Source: Polaribacter marinus
GTDB taxonomy: Bacteria > Bacteroidota > Bacteroidia > Flavobacteriales > Flavobacteriaceae
NCBI RefSeq assembly: GCF_022662535.1
Contig: NZ_JAKQYM010000004.1
Location: 62,001-126,000 of the forward strand
Direction: 5' to 3'
DNA: 64,000 bases
The notes under the pieces are model-generated. The model had not been told where the DNA came from, made no database searches, and was given only the letters and a program-made list of their open reading frames with translations. Below are positions 8,191 to 15,485 of the stretch, in pieces (the stretch's first letter is position 1; each line of letters begins with the position of its first letter). The translations under genes and the position numbers were made by a program.

Positions 8191-8304
8191 GCCCAGATTG
8201 AACGGTTTGTTTGAGCTCTTTTTTACTGTCAGTTCGAGTGAATTTTGAAGAATGAAAAATTTGTATCGAGAACAGAAGTAAAAAAAGCGAGTAGTGAAAG
8301 CTGG
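8191..8304 (+). repeat. dispersed intergenic repeat, copy 1
   Basis: A conserved left end (GATTGAAC, then TTTGTTTGAGCTCTTTTTT) and right end (AAAAAAGCGAGTAGTGAAAGC) flank a variable core of about 55 bases. Copies with the same ends lie at 26571-26720 and, inverted, at 45151-45224. The inner T-run and A-run edges can pair. It carries no gene; a 70-codon frame across it on the minus strand is not credible. Confidence 0.75.
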
Positions 8305-8332
8305 AAATAGCTTCTAATAAAAAAATAACACA

Positions 8333-8366
8333 TAAAAAAACTCCCAAAAATGAATTTGAGAGTTTT
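8333..8366 (-). terminator. terminator after rpoD
   Basis: Read on the minus strand, ACTCTC and GGGAGT arms are followed by a T run. The stem is short, so the call is moderate. Confidence 0.55.
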
Positions 8367-8387
8367 AAGTTTTATAAAAATTAATGA

Positions 8388-9251
8388 TTATCCAAGATAT
8401 GTCATTAAAATTTTAGATCTAGAAGTATGTTTTAATCTTCTGATTGCTTTTTCTTTAATTTGACGAACACGCTCACGAGTTAAATCGAAAGTTTCTCCAA
8501 TTTCTTCTAAAGTCATTGGTTGGTGTTCTCCTAAGCCAAAGTATAGTTTTACAACATCTGCTTCTCTTGGTGTAAGAGTTTCTAATGCTCTGTTAATTTC
8601 GATTCTTAAAGATTCGTGTAATAAAACTCTATCTGGGTTTGGAGACTCACCAGAGTTTAAAACGTCGTATAAGTTAGAATCTTCACCTTCAATTAAAGGT
8701 GCATCCATAGATACGTGACGTCCAGAATTTTTCATAGATTCTTTTACGTCATTAACCGTCATGTCTAATTTTTTAGCAATCTCTTCTGCACTTGGAGGAC
8801 GCTCATTTTCTTGTTCTAAGAAAGCGTACATTTTGTTAATTTTATTGATAGAACCAATTTTGTTTAACGGTAAACGTACAATACGAGATTGTTCTGCTAA
8901 GGCTTGTAAGATAGATTGACGAATCCACCATACAGCATATGATATAAATTTAAAACCACGAGTTTCATCAAAACGTTTTGCCGCTTTAATTAAACCTAAA
9001 TTACCTTCATTAATTAAATCAGGTAAAGTTAATCCTTGATTTTGATATTGTTTTGCAACAGATACAACAAATCTTAAATTGGCTTTTGTTAATTTTTCTA
9101 ATGCTCTTTGATCTCCTGCTTTGATTAGCTGAGCTAACTCTACTTCTTCATCAGCTGTAATTAGGTCTACTTTTCCAATTTCTTGTAAATATTTGTCTAG
9201 GGAAGCAGTTTCTCTATTGGTAACCTGCTTGGTAATTTTAAGTTGTCTCAT
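8388..9251 (-). CDS. rpoD: primary sigma factor RpoD/SigA
   Basis: Housekeeping sigma-70 factor that directs RNA polymerase to most promoters. The 287-residue protein lacks region 1.1, as Bacteroidota primary sigmas do. Region 1.2 begins at [13 protein letters not shown], region 2 includes [13 protein letters not shown] and the core promoter segment [16 protein letters not shown], region 3 follows, and region 4 contains the helix-turn-helix [22 protein letters not shown]. This sigma is the one expected to read the TAnnTTTG elements seen in the window. It is monocistronic. Confidence 0.97.
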   Translation of the reverse strand: MRQLKITKQVTNRETASLDKYLQEIGKVDLITADEEVELAQLIKAGDQRALEKLTKANLRFVVSVAKQYQNQGLTLPDLINEGNLGLIKAAKRFDETRGFKFISYAVWWIRQSILQALAEQSRIVRLPLNKIGSINKINKMYAFLEQENERPPSAEEIAKKLDMTVNDVKESMKNSGRHVSMDAPLIEGEDSNLYDVLNSGESPNPDRVLLHESLRIEINRALETLTPREADVVKLYFGLGEHQPMTLEEIGETFDLTRERVRQIKEKAIRRLKHTSRSKILMTYLG

Positions 9252-9471
9252 CTAATTCTCAATAACTTTTTAAAGGATTAATGTAATCGCTACAATTCAT
9301 TATACGTAAGACTTTAACTAAATGTTACAAAAAGAATCCATTTTTTTTGTTTTTTTTCAATTTGTTTAAAAGTAGAAAAATTACCATTCATCGATATAAA
9401 TATTCAATTTGTCTTTTTTTTTAAAATGGCAGTGACTTATTTACTTTTTTTGTGTCATAAATATAACTGAA

Positions 9472-10041
9472 TTGAAAACCCCTAGTGTTAATATAGTAAC
9501 TGACGAAGAATTAATTATTAAAATTGTAGCAACAAATAATTCGCAATTATTTGCTGTTTTATATGATAGGTATTCTAAAGTAGTTTATAATAAGTGTTAT
9601 GGTTTCTCTAAAAATAAAGAGGAAGCAGAAGATTTAACACATGATGTTTTTATAAAGCTGTTTGTAAAGCTGAAAACTTTTAAAGGTAATTCTAAGTTTT
9701 CTACTTGGTTATATTCTTTTACATATAATTTTTGTGTAAATTATGTGCAAAGAAATTCTCATAAAAAGAAAGAAAAGATTACAGTTGTTACAGACCAGAT
9801 TAAAGATGAAGATGTTCTAGAAGAAATTGATGAGGCTACTTTATTTGAATTAAAATCAGAAAAACTAGCAAAAGCATTAGAGTTAATTGATCCAAAAGAA
9901 AAAATGATTTTGTTAATGAAATATCAAGACGATATGAGCGTTAAAGAAATAATGGAAGTTTTAGAACTTGGTGAGAGTGCTGTTAAAATGCGCATTAAAA
10001 GAGCAAAAGAAAAAATGGTTAAAATGTACCAAGAACTGTAG
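9472..10041 (+). CDS. ECF-type RNA polymerase sigma factor
   Basis: Sigma-70 family protein of 189 residues with only regions 2 and 4. Region 2 includes FAVLYDRYSKVVYNKCYGF and EDLTHDVFIKLF; region 4 (about 130-185) has MILLMKYQDDMSVKEIMEVLELGESAVKMRIKRAK shape. The best start is TTG at 9472, as no ATG precedes the conserved N terminus. The next gene, six bases downstream, encodes a 61-residue protein and not a recognisable membrane anti-sigma factor. The regulon is unknown. Confidence 0.9.
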   Translation: MKTPSVNIVTDEELIIKIVATNNSQLFAVLYDRYSKVVYNKCYGFSKNKEEAEDLTHDVFIKLFVKLKTFKGNSKFSTWLYSFTYNFCVNYVQRNSHKKKEKITVVTDQIKDEDVLEEIDEATLFELKSEKLAKALELIDPKEKMILLMKYQDDMSVKEIMEVLELGESAVKMRIKRAKEKMVKMYQEL

Positions 10042-10047
10042 TTAATT

Positions 10048-10233
10048 ATGAATAATCCTTTTAAGAAGATATTACATCATTATGAGGTGCCCGAAGGTTT
10101 AAAAGAAAAGGTGCTTAATGATATTAATATGATAAAACAAACAATGGATATTGCCGATTTGTTTATGGTTCAATTTCCAAATACAGTTACGAGTTTTAAT
10201 GGGGGCGGTAATTATTTTAAAGAAGAAGAGTAA
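10048..10233 (+). CDS. small protein downstream of the ECF sigma factor
   Basis: A 61-residue protein with no family I recognise. It begins MNNPFKKILHHYEVPEGLKEKV, predicted helical, continues with a hydrophobic middle (IADLFMVQFP) and ends acidic (FKEEE). There is no membrane helix or signal peptide. Six bases separate it from the sigma gene and a terminator follows, so the two form a bicistronic unit. Its position suggests a cytosolic regulator of the sigma factor, but this is inference. Confidence 0.65.
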   Translation: MNNPFKKILHHYEVPEGLKEKVLNDINMIKQTMDIADLFMVQFPNTVTSFNGGGNYFKEEE

Positions 10234-10302
10234 ATAAAAATATTTATAATTTGATGAAGTGTTGGGGGACAATTTGTCAAGGTGAATTATTTTTCACCAA
10301 AG

Positions 10303-10337
10303 AAAAAGAGATCGTGAAAACGATCTCTTTTATTTTT
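10303..10337. terminator. bidirectional terminator, sigma operon / dNK
   Basis: AAAGAGATCGT and ACGATCTCTTT pair around a GAAA loop, with A and T runs outside. It lies between convergent genes. A smaller hairpin (GGTGAA/TTCACC, 10281-10298) stands just before it. Confidence 0.85.
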
Positions 10338-10353
10338 TTAGGTATTTTTTTGT

Positions 10354-10968
10354 TTAAAATAAACCATTTATCTGAGCATCTATTCTGTCTATAATATATC
10401 CAAGATCTTCTTGATTATCTACAAAATCTAAATTATCTACATCAATAACTAATAATTTTCCTTTTGTATAGGTAGAGATCCACGCTTCATATCTTTCGTT
10501 TAATCGGCTTAAATAATCAATACTTATAGAGTTTTCATAATCTCTACCACGTTTATGAATTTGTCCTACTAAGGTAGAAATGTCTGCACGTAAATAAATT
10601 AATAAGTCTGGTGGAGAAACTAAATTTTCCATCAATTCAAATAAAGAACTATAATTGCTATAATCTCTATTGGTCATTAATCCCATAGCATGTAAGTTGG
10701 GTGCAAAAATATGCGCGTCTTCATAAATTGTTCTGTCCTGAATAATTTTATTTCCAGATTCTCTCAATTCTAAGATTTGGCGAAAACGGCTATTTAAAAA
10801 GTAGACTTGTAAGTTAAAAGACCAACGTTCCATTTCTGCATAGAAATCGTCTAAATACGGGTTTTCATCAACAGACTCAAAATGAGGTTTCCATTTATAA
10901 TGTTTGGCTAAAAGTTTTGTTAAAGTGGTTTTACCAGCACCAATATTTCCAGCAATTGCAACGTGCAT
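10354..10968 (-). CDS. deoxynucleoside kinase
   Basis: Phosphorylates deoxynucleosides for the salvage pathway; dNK family (deoxyadenosine/deoxyguanosine kinase type). The P-loop GNIGAGKTTL is at 7-16, the family motif IIQDRTIYEDAHIF follows, and the LID-like RGRDYENSI segment is present. At 204 residues the length is typical for bacterial members. The exact nucleoside preference cannot be read from the sequence. Monocistronic, convergent with the sigma operon. Confidence 0.9.
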   Translation of the reverse strand: MHVAIAGNIGAGKTTLTKLLAKHYKWKPHFESVDENPYLDDFYAEMERWSFNLQVYFLNSRFRQILELRESGNKIIQDRTIYEDAHIFAPNLHAMGLMTNRDYSNYSSLFELMENLVSPPDLLIYLRADISTLVGQIHKRGRDYENSISIDYLSRLNERYEAWISTYTKGKLLVIDVDNLDFVDNQEDLGYIIDRIDAQINGLF

Positions 10969-11033
10969 ATTTTGTATTTCTATAAGTTAAAAAGCGATGC
11001 TAAAGGTAATCAAATTTTACAATTACTAAAGGA

Positions 11034-11711
11034 TTAACAAATCAATTTATAACCAAACCCTCTGATATTGATTATTTGAATCGTTGTGTCGTTTTTTAAT
11101 TTCTTACGTAATTTACTGATAAAAACGTCCATACTTCTTGCATTAAAGAAATCATCATTCCCCCATAATTTATTTAAAATAAAAGTCCTATCTAAAACTT
11201 GATTTTTTTGTTGGTATAGATAAAAAAGTAACTCAGCTTCTCTGTGAGTTAGTTTTTCTTCTGTAGTATAATTTGTTAAGGTTTGTTTGGTGTAATTAAA
11301 AGAATAATTTCCAATTTTAATGCTTTCTACATTGGGTTTTAAAGTAATTCTATTTAGTAAAGATTTTATTCTTACAATCAATTCTTCCATAGAAAAAGGT
11401 TTTTTTAGGTAATCATTTCCACCGTGATTAAAACCTTCTAAAACATCTGACGTTTGCGATTTTGCTGTAAGAAATATAATAGGAACCTGTTTGTTTTCTA
11501 AGCGTATTTCTTTAGCTAAAGTAAAACCATCTTTTTGTGGCATCATTACATCTAAAACCAAAATATCTACATTTTCTTTGTGATAAATCTCTAATGCTTC
11601 TTCACCATTTTCTGCATGAAAAACGGTAAAACCTCTAGTCTCTAAACTCTCTTTTACAATCATTCCTAAGCTTGCTTCATCTTCTGCTAAAAGCACTTTT
11701 ATATTACTCAT
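11034..11711 (-). CDS. OmpR-family response regulator
   Basis: DNA-binding response regulator (225 residues) of a two-component system. The receiver domain has the acidic pocket (E10, D11), the phosphorylated Asp54 in LVLDVMMPQKDG, and the conserved Lys in YLKKPF. A winged-helix output domain follows (about 130-225), ending with the family motif RGFGYKL. Its gene overlaps the kinase gene by 8 bases. OmpR-type regulators bind tandem direct repeats about 10-11 bp apart, which is exactly what stands in front of the kinase operon at 13227-13252. Confidence 0.94.
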   Translation of the reverse strand: MSNIKVLLAEDEASLGMIVKESLETRGFTVFHAENGEEALEIYHKENVDILVLDVMMPQKDGFTLAKEIRLENKQVPIIFLTAKSQTSDVLEGFNHGGNDYLKKPFSMEELIVRIKSLLNRITLKPNVESIKIGNYSFNYTKQTLTNYTTEEKLTHREAELLFYLYQQKNQVLDRTFILNKLWGNDDFFNARSMDVFISKLRKKLKNDTTIQIINIRGFGYKLIC

Positions 11712-13188
11712 TTGGCAAGTTTATTTTAAAAATAGTTTTATTTTTTGTTGATGTTAAATCGATTGTACCTAAATGCTTTTCGATAATTTTTTTGCAATAA
11801 TACAAACCAATACCAAAACCTTTTACATTGTGTGTATTCCCTTTAGGCACTCTATAAAATTTATCAAAAATCTTTTCTTGCTGATTTTTATCAATACCTT
11901 CTCCATTATCTGCTATAATAATTTCTATAGAGTTTAAAATAGAATTGATGTTAATTTCAATTTTATCTCCGCCGTATTTAATGGCATTATCAATTAAATT
12001 AGAAATGGCATTTTCAAAATGAAAAACATCTACATTTAGATAAATAGGTTGGAGATTTGTAGAAAATACAAGTTCTTTTTTTGTTGATAGTAATTGGTGC
12101 TTGTTTACCAATTTTTCTATGATTTCAGCAATATCTATTGTTTCTTTTTTTAACATTAATTGCTCGCTATCTAATGTTGCTGTTTCTAATAGTTTTTCTA
12201 CCATTTGATGCAGTTTTTTTAACTGAATGGATGACATAGAAAGGTATTTTTTTGTTTTTTCTTTATCTTCTAAAACATTAAAATTTTCAATAGCTTCTAT
12301 GGCTGTAGAAACAGTGGCAATTGGGGTTTTAAATTCGTGTGTAATATTGCTAATTAAATCATTTTTTATGGTTGCTAAATCTTTTTGTTGATTGATAATT
12401 TTTAACAAGTAGAATAAACAAGAAATGATCAAAAGCGATAATAAAAGTGATAAGAAAATTTCGAAAGAACTTCTTTTTAGAGCTTGATAGTTTGGAGAGG
12501 TAAAAAGCAATTTAAACGCCTCGTCTTTTTTTAAATAGGTAGATTTTGATGAAACACTTTTGATCAATTTGTTAGAAAAGAGTGAGTCTTTAGAGGCATA
12601 AAAAATAGAATCACTTTTAAAATGTTGAAATGTATAATCAATAGAAATTTCTTTTTGTTTTAATTGATTTTCAATTAAAGAATCTAATTTTTTATAATTA
12701 ATATAAGTTGATGTTATTGATATAAAAAGTGGTTTTAAGTTGTCAATTAATTTTAAACTATCTGCCAGTTTTTTTCCTTTAAAATACTTTAATTCTAAAC
12801 CATTGCTAGTCTTGTTTTTAAAGACATTAACACTCTTTATGTTTTTTGGGTTAATGTTTTTTGTTATTTCTTTTAAAATAGAATCTTTTTCTTTTTTACC
12901 TTGTTTTTCATCAGAAGTAATAGAAATGTTGGTAATTTTAAAGTTTTTTTCAATAATAGAAGTGTCTGTTTTTTTTTCATTAAAGTTAATAACAGTTGTA
13001 ATTTCTTCTTTCGCTAATTTTGCATAATACTCTTCTATTGCATTGTCTAAGCTTAATTGGATTTCATTAGAAATTCTAACTTTATTTTCTTCGTAATTAT
13101 TGTAATTCCAAAAAAGCTGAACAGCAATTGTGGCTACAATTGTTACTGTTATAAAGTAAAATATTAAATGATATTTTTTTGTATTCAT
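11704..13188 (-). CDS. sensor histidine kinase
   Basis: Membrane sensor kinase of 494 residues. Membrane segments at about 8-27 and 243-263 bracket a Lys/Asn/Ser-rich periplasmic sensor of about 215 residues with no recognised domain. The H box is NITHEFKTPIAT with His284; the catalytic domain has the N box LIDNAIKYGG, the G1 box ADNGEGI and the F/G2 region FGIGLYYCK. It is first in the operon and overlaps the regulator gene. Divergently placed from the GLPGLI/beta-barrel operon, which suggests it senses an envelope condition. Confidence 0.93.
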   Translation of the reverse strand: MNTKKYHLIFYFITVTIVATIAVQLFWNYNNYEENKVRISNEIQLSLDNAIEEYYAKLAKEEITTVINFNEKKTDTSIIEKNFKITNISITSDEKQGKKEKDSILKEITKNINPKNIKSVNVFKNKTSNGLELKYFKGKKLADSLKLIDNLKPLFISITSTYINYKKLDSLIENQLKQKEISIDYTFQHFKSDSIFYASKDSLFSNKLIKSVSSKSTYLKKDEAFKLLFTSPNYQALKRSSFEIFLSLLLSLLIISCLFYLLKIINQQKDLATIKNDLISNITHEFKTPIATVSTAIEAIENFNVLEDKEKTKKYLSMSSIQLKKLHQMVEKLLETATLDSEQLMLKKETIDIAEIIEKLVNKHQLLSTKKELVFSTNLQPIYLNVDVFHFENAISNLIDNAIKYGGDKIEININSILNSIEIIIADNGEGIDKNQQEKIFDKFYRVPKGNTHNVKGFGIGLYYCKKIIEKHLGTIDLTSTKNKTIFKINLPNE

Positions 13189-13192
13189 CTGT

Positions 13193-13200
13193 CAAATATA
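13193..13200 (-). promoter_or_regulatory. -7 element of the kinase/regulator operon
   Basis: The minus strand reads TATATTTG, a perfect TAnnTTTG, with TTG (CAA at 13224-13226) 23 bases further out as a -33 candidate. The ATG is at 13188, so the transcript would have almost no leader. Confidence 0.55.
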
Positions 13201-13226
13201 ATCAGTAATAATCATAAAATTAGCAA

Positions 13227-13252
13227 GTTAACACTCGTTAACACTTGTTAAC
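13227..13252. promoter_or_regulatory. three tandem GTTAAC repeats, likely response-regulator site
   Basis: GTTAAC occurs at 13227-13232, 13237-13242 and 13247-13252, exactly 10 bp apart, the first two as GTTAACACTC and GTTAACACTT. The array lies 26 bp from the kinase -7 element and 22 bp from the -7 element of the divergent operon. Phased direct repeats are the usual binding pattern of OmpR-family regulators such as the one encoded next door. Binding is inferred. Confidence 0.7.
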
Positions 13253-13274
13253 TAAGTAAAGTTGTTTTAAGGAT

Positions 13275-13282
13275 TACATTTG
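13275..13282 (+). promoter_or_regulatory. -7 element of the GLPGLI/beta-barrel operon
   Basis: TACATTTG is a perfect TAnnTTTG, 27 bases before the ATG at 13310. No TTG lies at the usual -33 distance, as would suit an activator-dependent promoter with the GTTAAC repeats upstream. Confidence 0.55.
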
Positions 13283-13309
13283 TAATGTATTAAAAAAATA
13301 TATACTATT

Positions 13310-13666
13310 ATGAATAAAATAATTTTAATCATTTGCATTTTTACATCAGCATTTGTTTTTTCTCAGAAGAAGCATGTGTCTTACATCAATACAAATTCGT
13401 TAAGTATTAGTGTAACTTCTTCTAAAGAATTAGAAACTATTAATTGGCAAGATATTAAAGAAGTTTTTAAAGACAATGACCCCGAAAGTGATGTTTCTCT
13501 TGAGATTAAAGTAAAATTAGAGGAAAAATCTACAAATAAATTAAGTTACAAGTATGATTATAGTTTTAAGTCTAATAGCAAAGCAAAAGATATTGACAGC
13601 CTCATTGTAAGAATGAAAAAAGGGGTAAATTATATTAACAGGGTAACAAAAAATCTAAAAAAATGA
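13310..13666 (+). CDS. small secreted protein of the envelope operon
   Basis: No family recognised. A 118-residue protein with a clear signal peptide (IILIICIFTSAFVFSQ, cleavage near residue 18) and a Lys/Ser/Asp-rich mature domain of about 100 residues without Cys. It is the first gene of the operon opposite the two-component system and its stop overlaps the ATG of the next gene by four bases, so the proteins are probably made together. A periplasmic role, perhaps in signalling to the kinase, is inference. Confidence 0.75.
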   Translation: MNKIILIICIFTSAFVFSQKKHVSYINTNSLSISVTSSKELETINWQDIKEVFKDNDPESDVSLEIKVKLEEKSTNKLSYKYDYSFKSNSKAKDIDSLIVRMKKGVNYINRVTKNLKK

Positions 13667-14490
13667 AGACTAAAATAATTACGTCATTAATTTTATTCTT
13701 GTCTATTTTTATAAATGCACAAGAATTTATAGGAAAAGCAACATACAAAACAAGTAGAAAATCTAGTTTTAAAATTGGAGGAGAAAAATCAACGATGTCT
13801 GATGCTCAAAAAAAAGAAATAGAGGCAAGATTGCGTAAAATGAATCAAAAGACTTTTACTCTAGAGTTTGATAAATCAACATCAACGTATAAGCAAGAAG
13901 CCAAATTAAATGCACCGCAACCTAAGGCTGGAGGACTTACAGTGATGTCTTTTGGAGGAGGTACCAATACAGATGTGTTTTACAAAAATATTAAAGAAAA
14001 AAGATATGCTAACAAAACCTCAATTATGGGGAAAGCTTTTTTAATTAAAGATTCTTTAGCAACTTATGATTGGCAACTATCTTCAGAAACAAAAAATATT
14101 GGAAAATATACTTGTTATAAAGCTACTTTATCTAAACAGGTAGATAAAACAAGTGTAGAGCTTGTTGATGGAAAGTTAGAAGAAATAAAGAAAAAAGTAA
14201 CAGTTAACACTACTGCATGGTACACTCCGCAAGTGCCAATTAGTAATGGACCAAGTACTTATTACGGATTACCCGGTTTAATTCTAGAAATAAATGACGG
14301 AACCACAACTATGGTTTGTACAGAAATTATTCTTAATCCTTCTAAGAAAATTGTGATTGAAGAACCAGAAAAAGGAAAAGTTGTAAATCAAAAAGAATAT
14401 AACAAGATAAGTAATCAGAAATCAAAAGAAATGCTAGAGCGTTTTAGAAGTAAAGATGGAAAAGGAATTGAAATAAATATAGGTGGATAA
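13663..14490 (+). CDS. GLPGLI family protein (1)
   Basis: Secreted protein of the GLPGLI family (named after its central motif), common in Bacteroidota and of unknown function. Signal peptide about 1-19 (IITSLILFLSIFINAQ). The mature part has the family features: TFTLEFDKSTSTYKQE, YTCYKATL, WYTPQVPISNGPS and YGLPGLILEI. At 275 residues the length is normal. It shares about half its positions by eye with the next gene product, so the two are tandem paralogues. Confidence 0.9.
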   Translation: MKTKIITSLILFLSIFINAQEFIGKATYKTSRKSSFKIGGEKSTMSDAQKKEIEARLRKMNQKTFTLEFDKSTSTYKQEAKLNAPQPKAGGLTVMSFGGGTNTDVFYKNIKEKRYANKTSIMGKAFLIKDSLATYDWQLSSETKNIGKYTCYKATLSKQVDKTSVELVDGKLEEIKKKVTVNTTAWYTPQVPISNGPSTYYGLPGLILEINDGTTTMVCTEIILNPSKKIVIEEPEKGKVVNQKEYNKISNQKSKEMLERFRSKDGKGIEINIGG

Positions 14491-14606
14491 TATAAAATAG
14501 AAACTTTAACTAATTTTATGCTACTATGGATTAAACCTTTCGTTTTTTTTTAAGTCTTAGCAGAAGGTAACAAAAATTACTTTTGATAAAAATTAAAGAA
14601 AACAAT

Positions 14607-15452
14607 ATGAAATCATTATTTACATTCATCTTAGCATTTGTAACAGTAGCAACTTTTGCTCAAAAAGACTTTCAAGGAAAAGCAATTTACATGTCAAAAA
14701 CATCTATAAATTTAGATAATTTTGGAGGTAGAGGAGGAAGACAAATTTCTGAAGCTCAAAAAAAGCAATTTGCAGAAAGAATGAAATCTCAGTTAGAGAA
14801 AACATTTATTTTAGATTTTGATAAAACTTCATCTCTATATAAAGAAGATGCAAAATTAAGTGCCCCAACCACTGGTGGCGGAAGAGGACCAAGATTTGGT
14901 GGTTTTTCTAGTGGAGGAACAAAATATAAAAACACAAAAGATAAAGTAGCTATAGAAGCTACAGAATTCTTTGGTAAGAAATTTTTAATTTCTGATGAAA
15001 TGGAACAACCACAATGGGAATTGGGAGCAGAAACTAAAAAAATAGGAAACTATACTTGTTATAAAGCAACCTTACTTAAAGATGTTAATCCTTTAGATTT
15101 TTCTAATTTTAGAAGACCAAGAAATGATGATAGTAAAGATTCTGGGAAGAAAGAAGAAGTTAAAAAAGTTTTAGTGACAGCTTGGTATACACCTCAAATA
15201 CCAGTTAGTAATGGGCCAGGAGAATACTGGGGTTTACCAGGTTTAATTTTAGAGATTAACGAAGGAACTACAACAATTTTATGTACAGAAATAGTAATGA
15301 ACCCTTCAGAAAAAGCAGCTATAGAAGCTCCAAAAAAAGGAAAAAAGATTACTAGAAAAAAATACAACGAAACAGTTACTAAGAAAACAGAAGAGTTAAG
15401 ACAAAATTTTCAAGGTAGAGGAGGAAGAAATGGTGGCGGAAGACGCTTCTAA
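14607..15452 (+). CDS. GLPGLI family protein (2)
   Basis: Second GLPGLI paralogue (281 residues). The ATG at 14607 is preferred over the TTG at 14583, because it gives a standard signal peptide (LFTFILAFVTVATFAQ). Motifs match the first copy: TFILDFDKTSSLYKED, YTCYKATL, WYTPQIPVSNGPGEYWGLPGLILEI. It differs by Gly/Arg-rich segments near the N terminus (GGRGGR) and at the very end (GRGGRNGGGRRF). Function unknown; secreted or outer-membrane associated by context. Confidence 0.9.
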   Translation: MKSLFTFILAFVTVATFAQKDFQGKAIYMSKTSINLDNFGGRGGRQISEAQKKQFAERMKSQLEKTFILDFDKTSSLYKEDAKLSAPTTGGGRGPRFGGFSSGGTKYKNTKDKVAIEATEFFGKKFLISDEMEQPQWELGAETKKIGNYTCYKATLLKDVNPLDFSNFRRPRNDDSKDSGKKEEVKKVLVTAWYTPQIPVSNGPGEYWGLPGLILEINEGTTTILCTEIVMNPSEKAAIEAPKKGKKITRKKYNETVTKKTEELRQNFQGRGGRNGGGRRF

Positions 15453-15485
15453 TCAAAAACATAAAAACAAATTCAAACAATTTAG

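Noticed and set aside
8135..8347. 70-codon frame on the minus strand between rpe and rpoD
   Set aside because: It spans the dispersed repeat and a terminator, and its product has low-complexity composition without any family feature.
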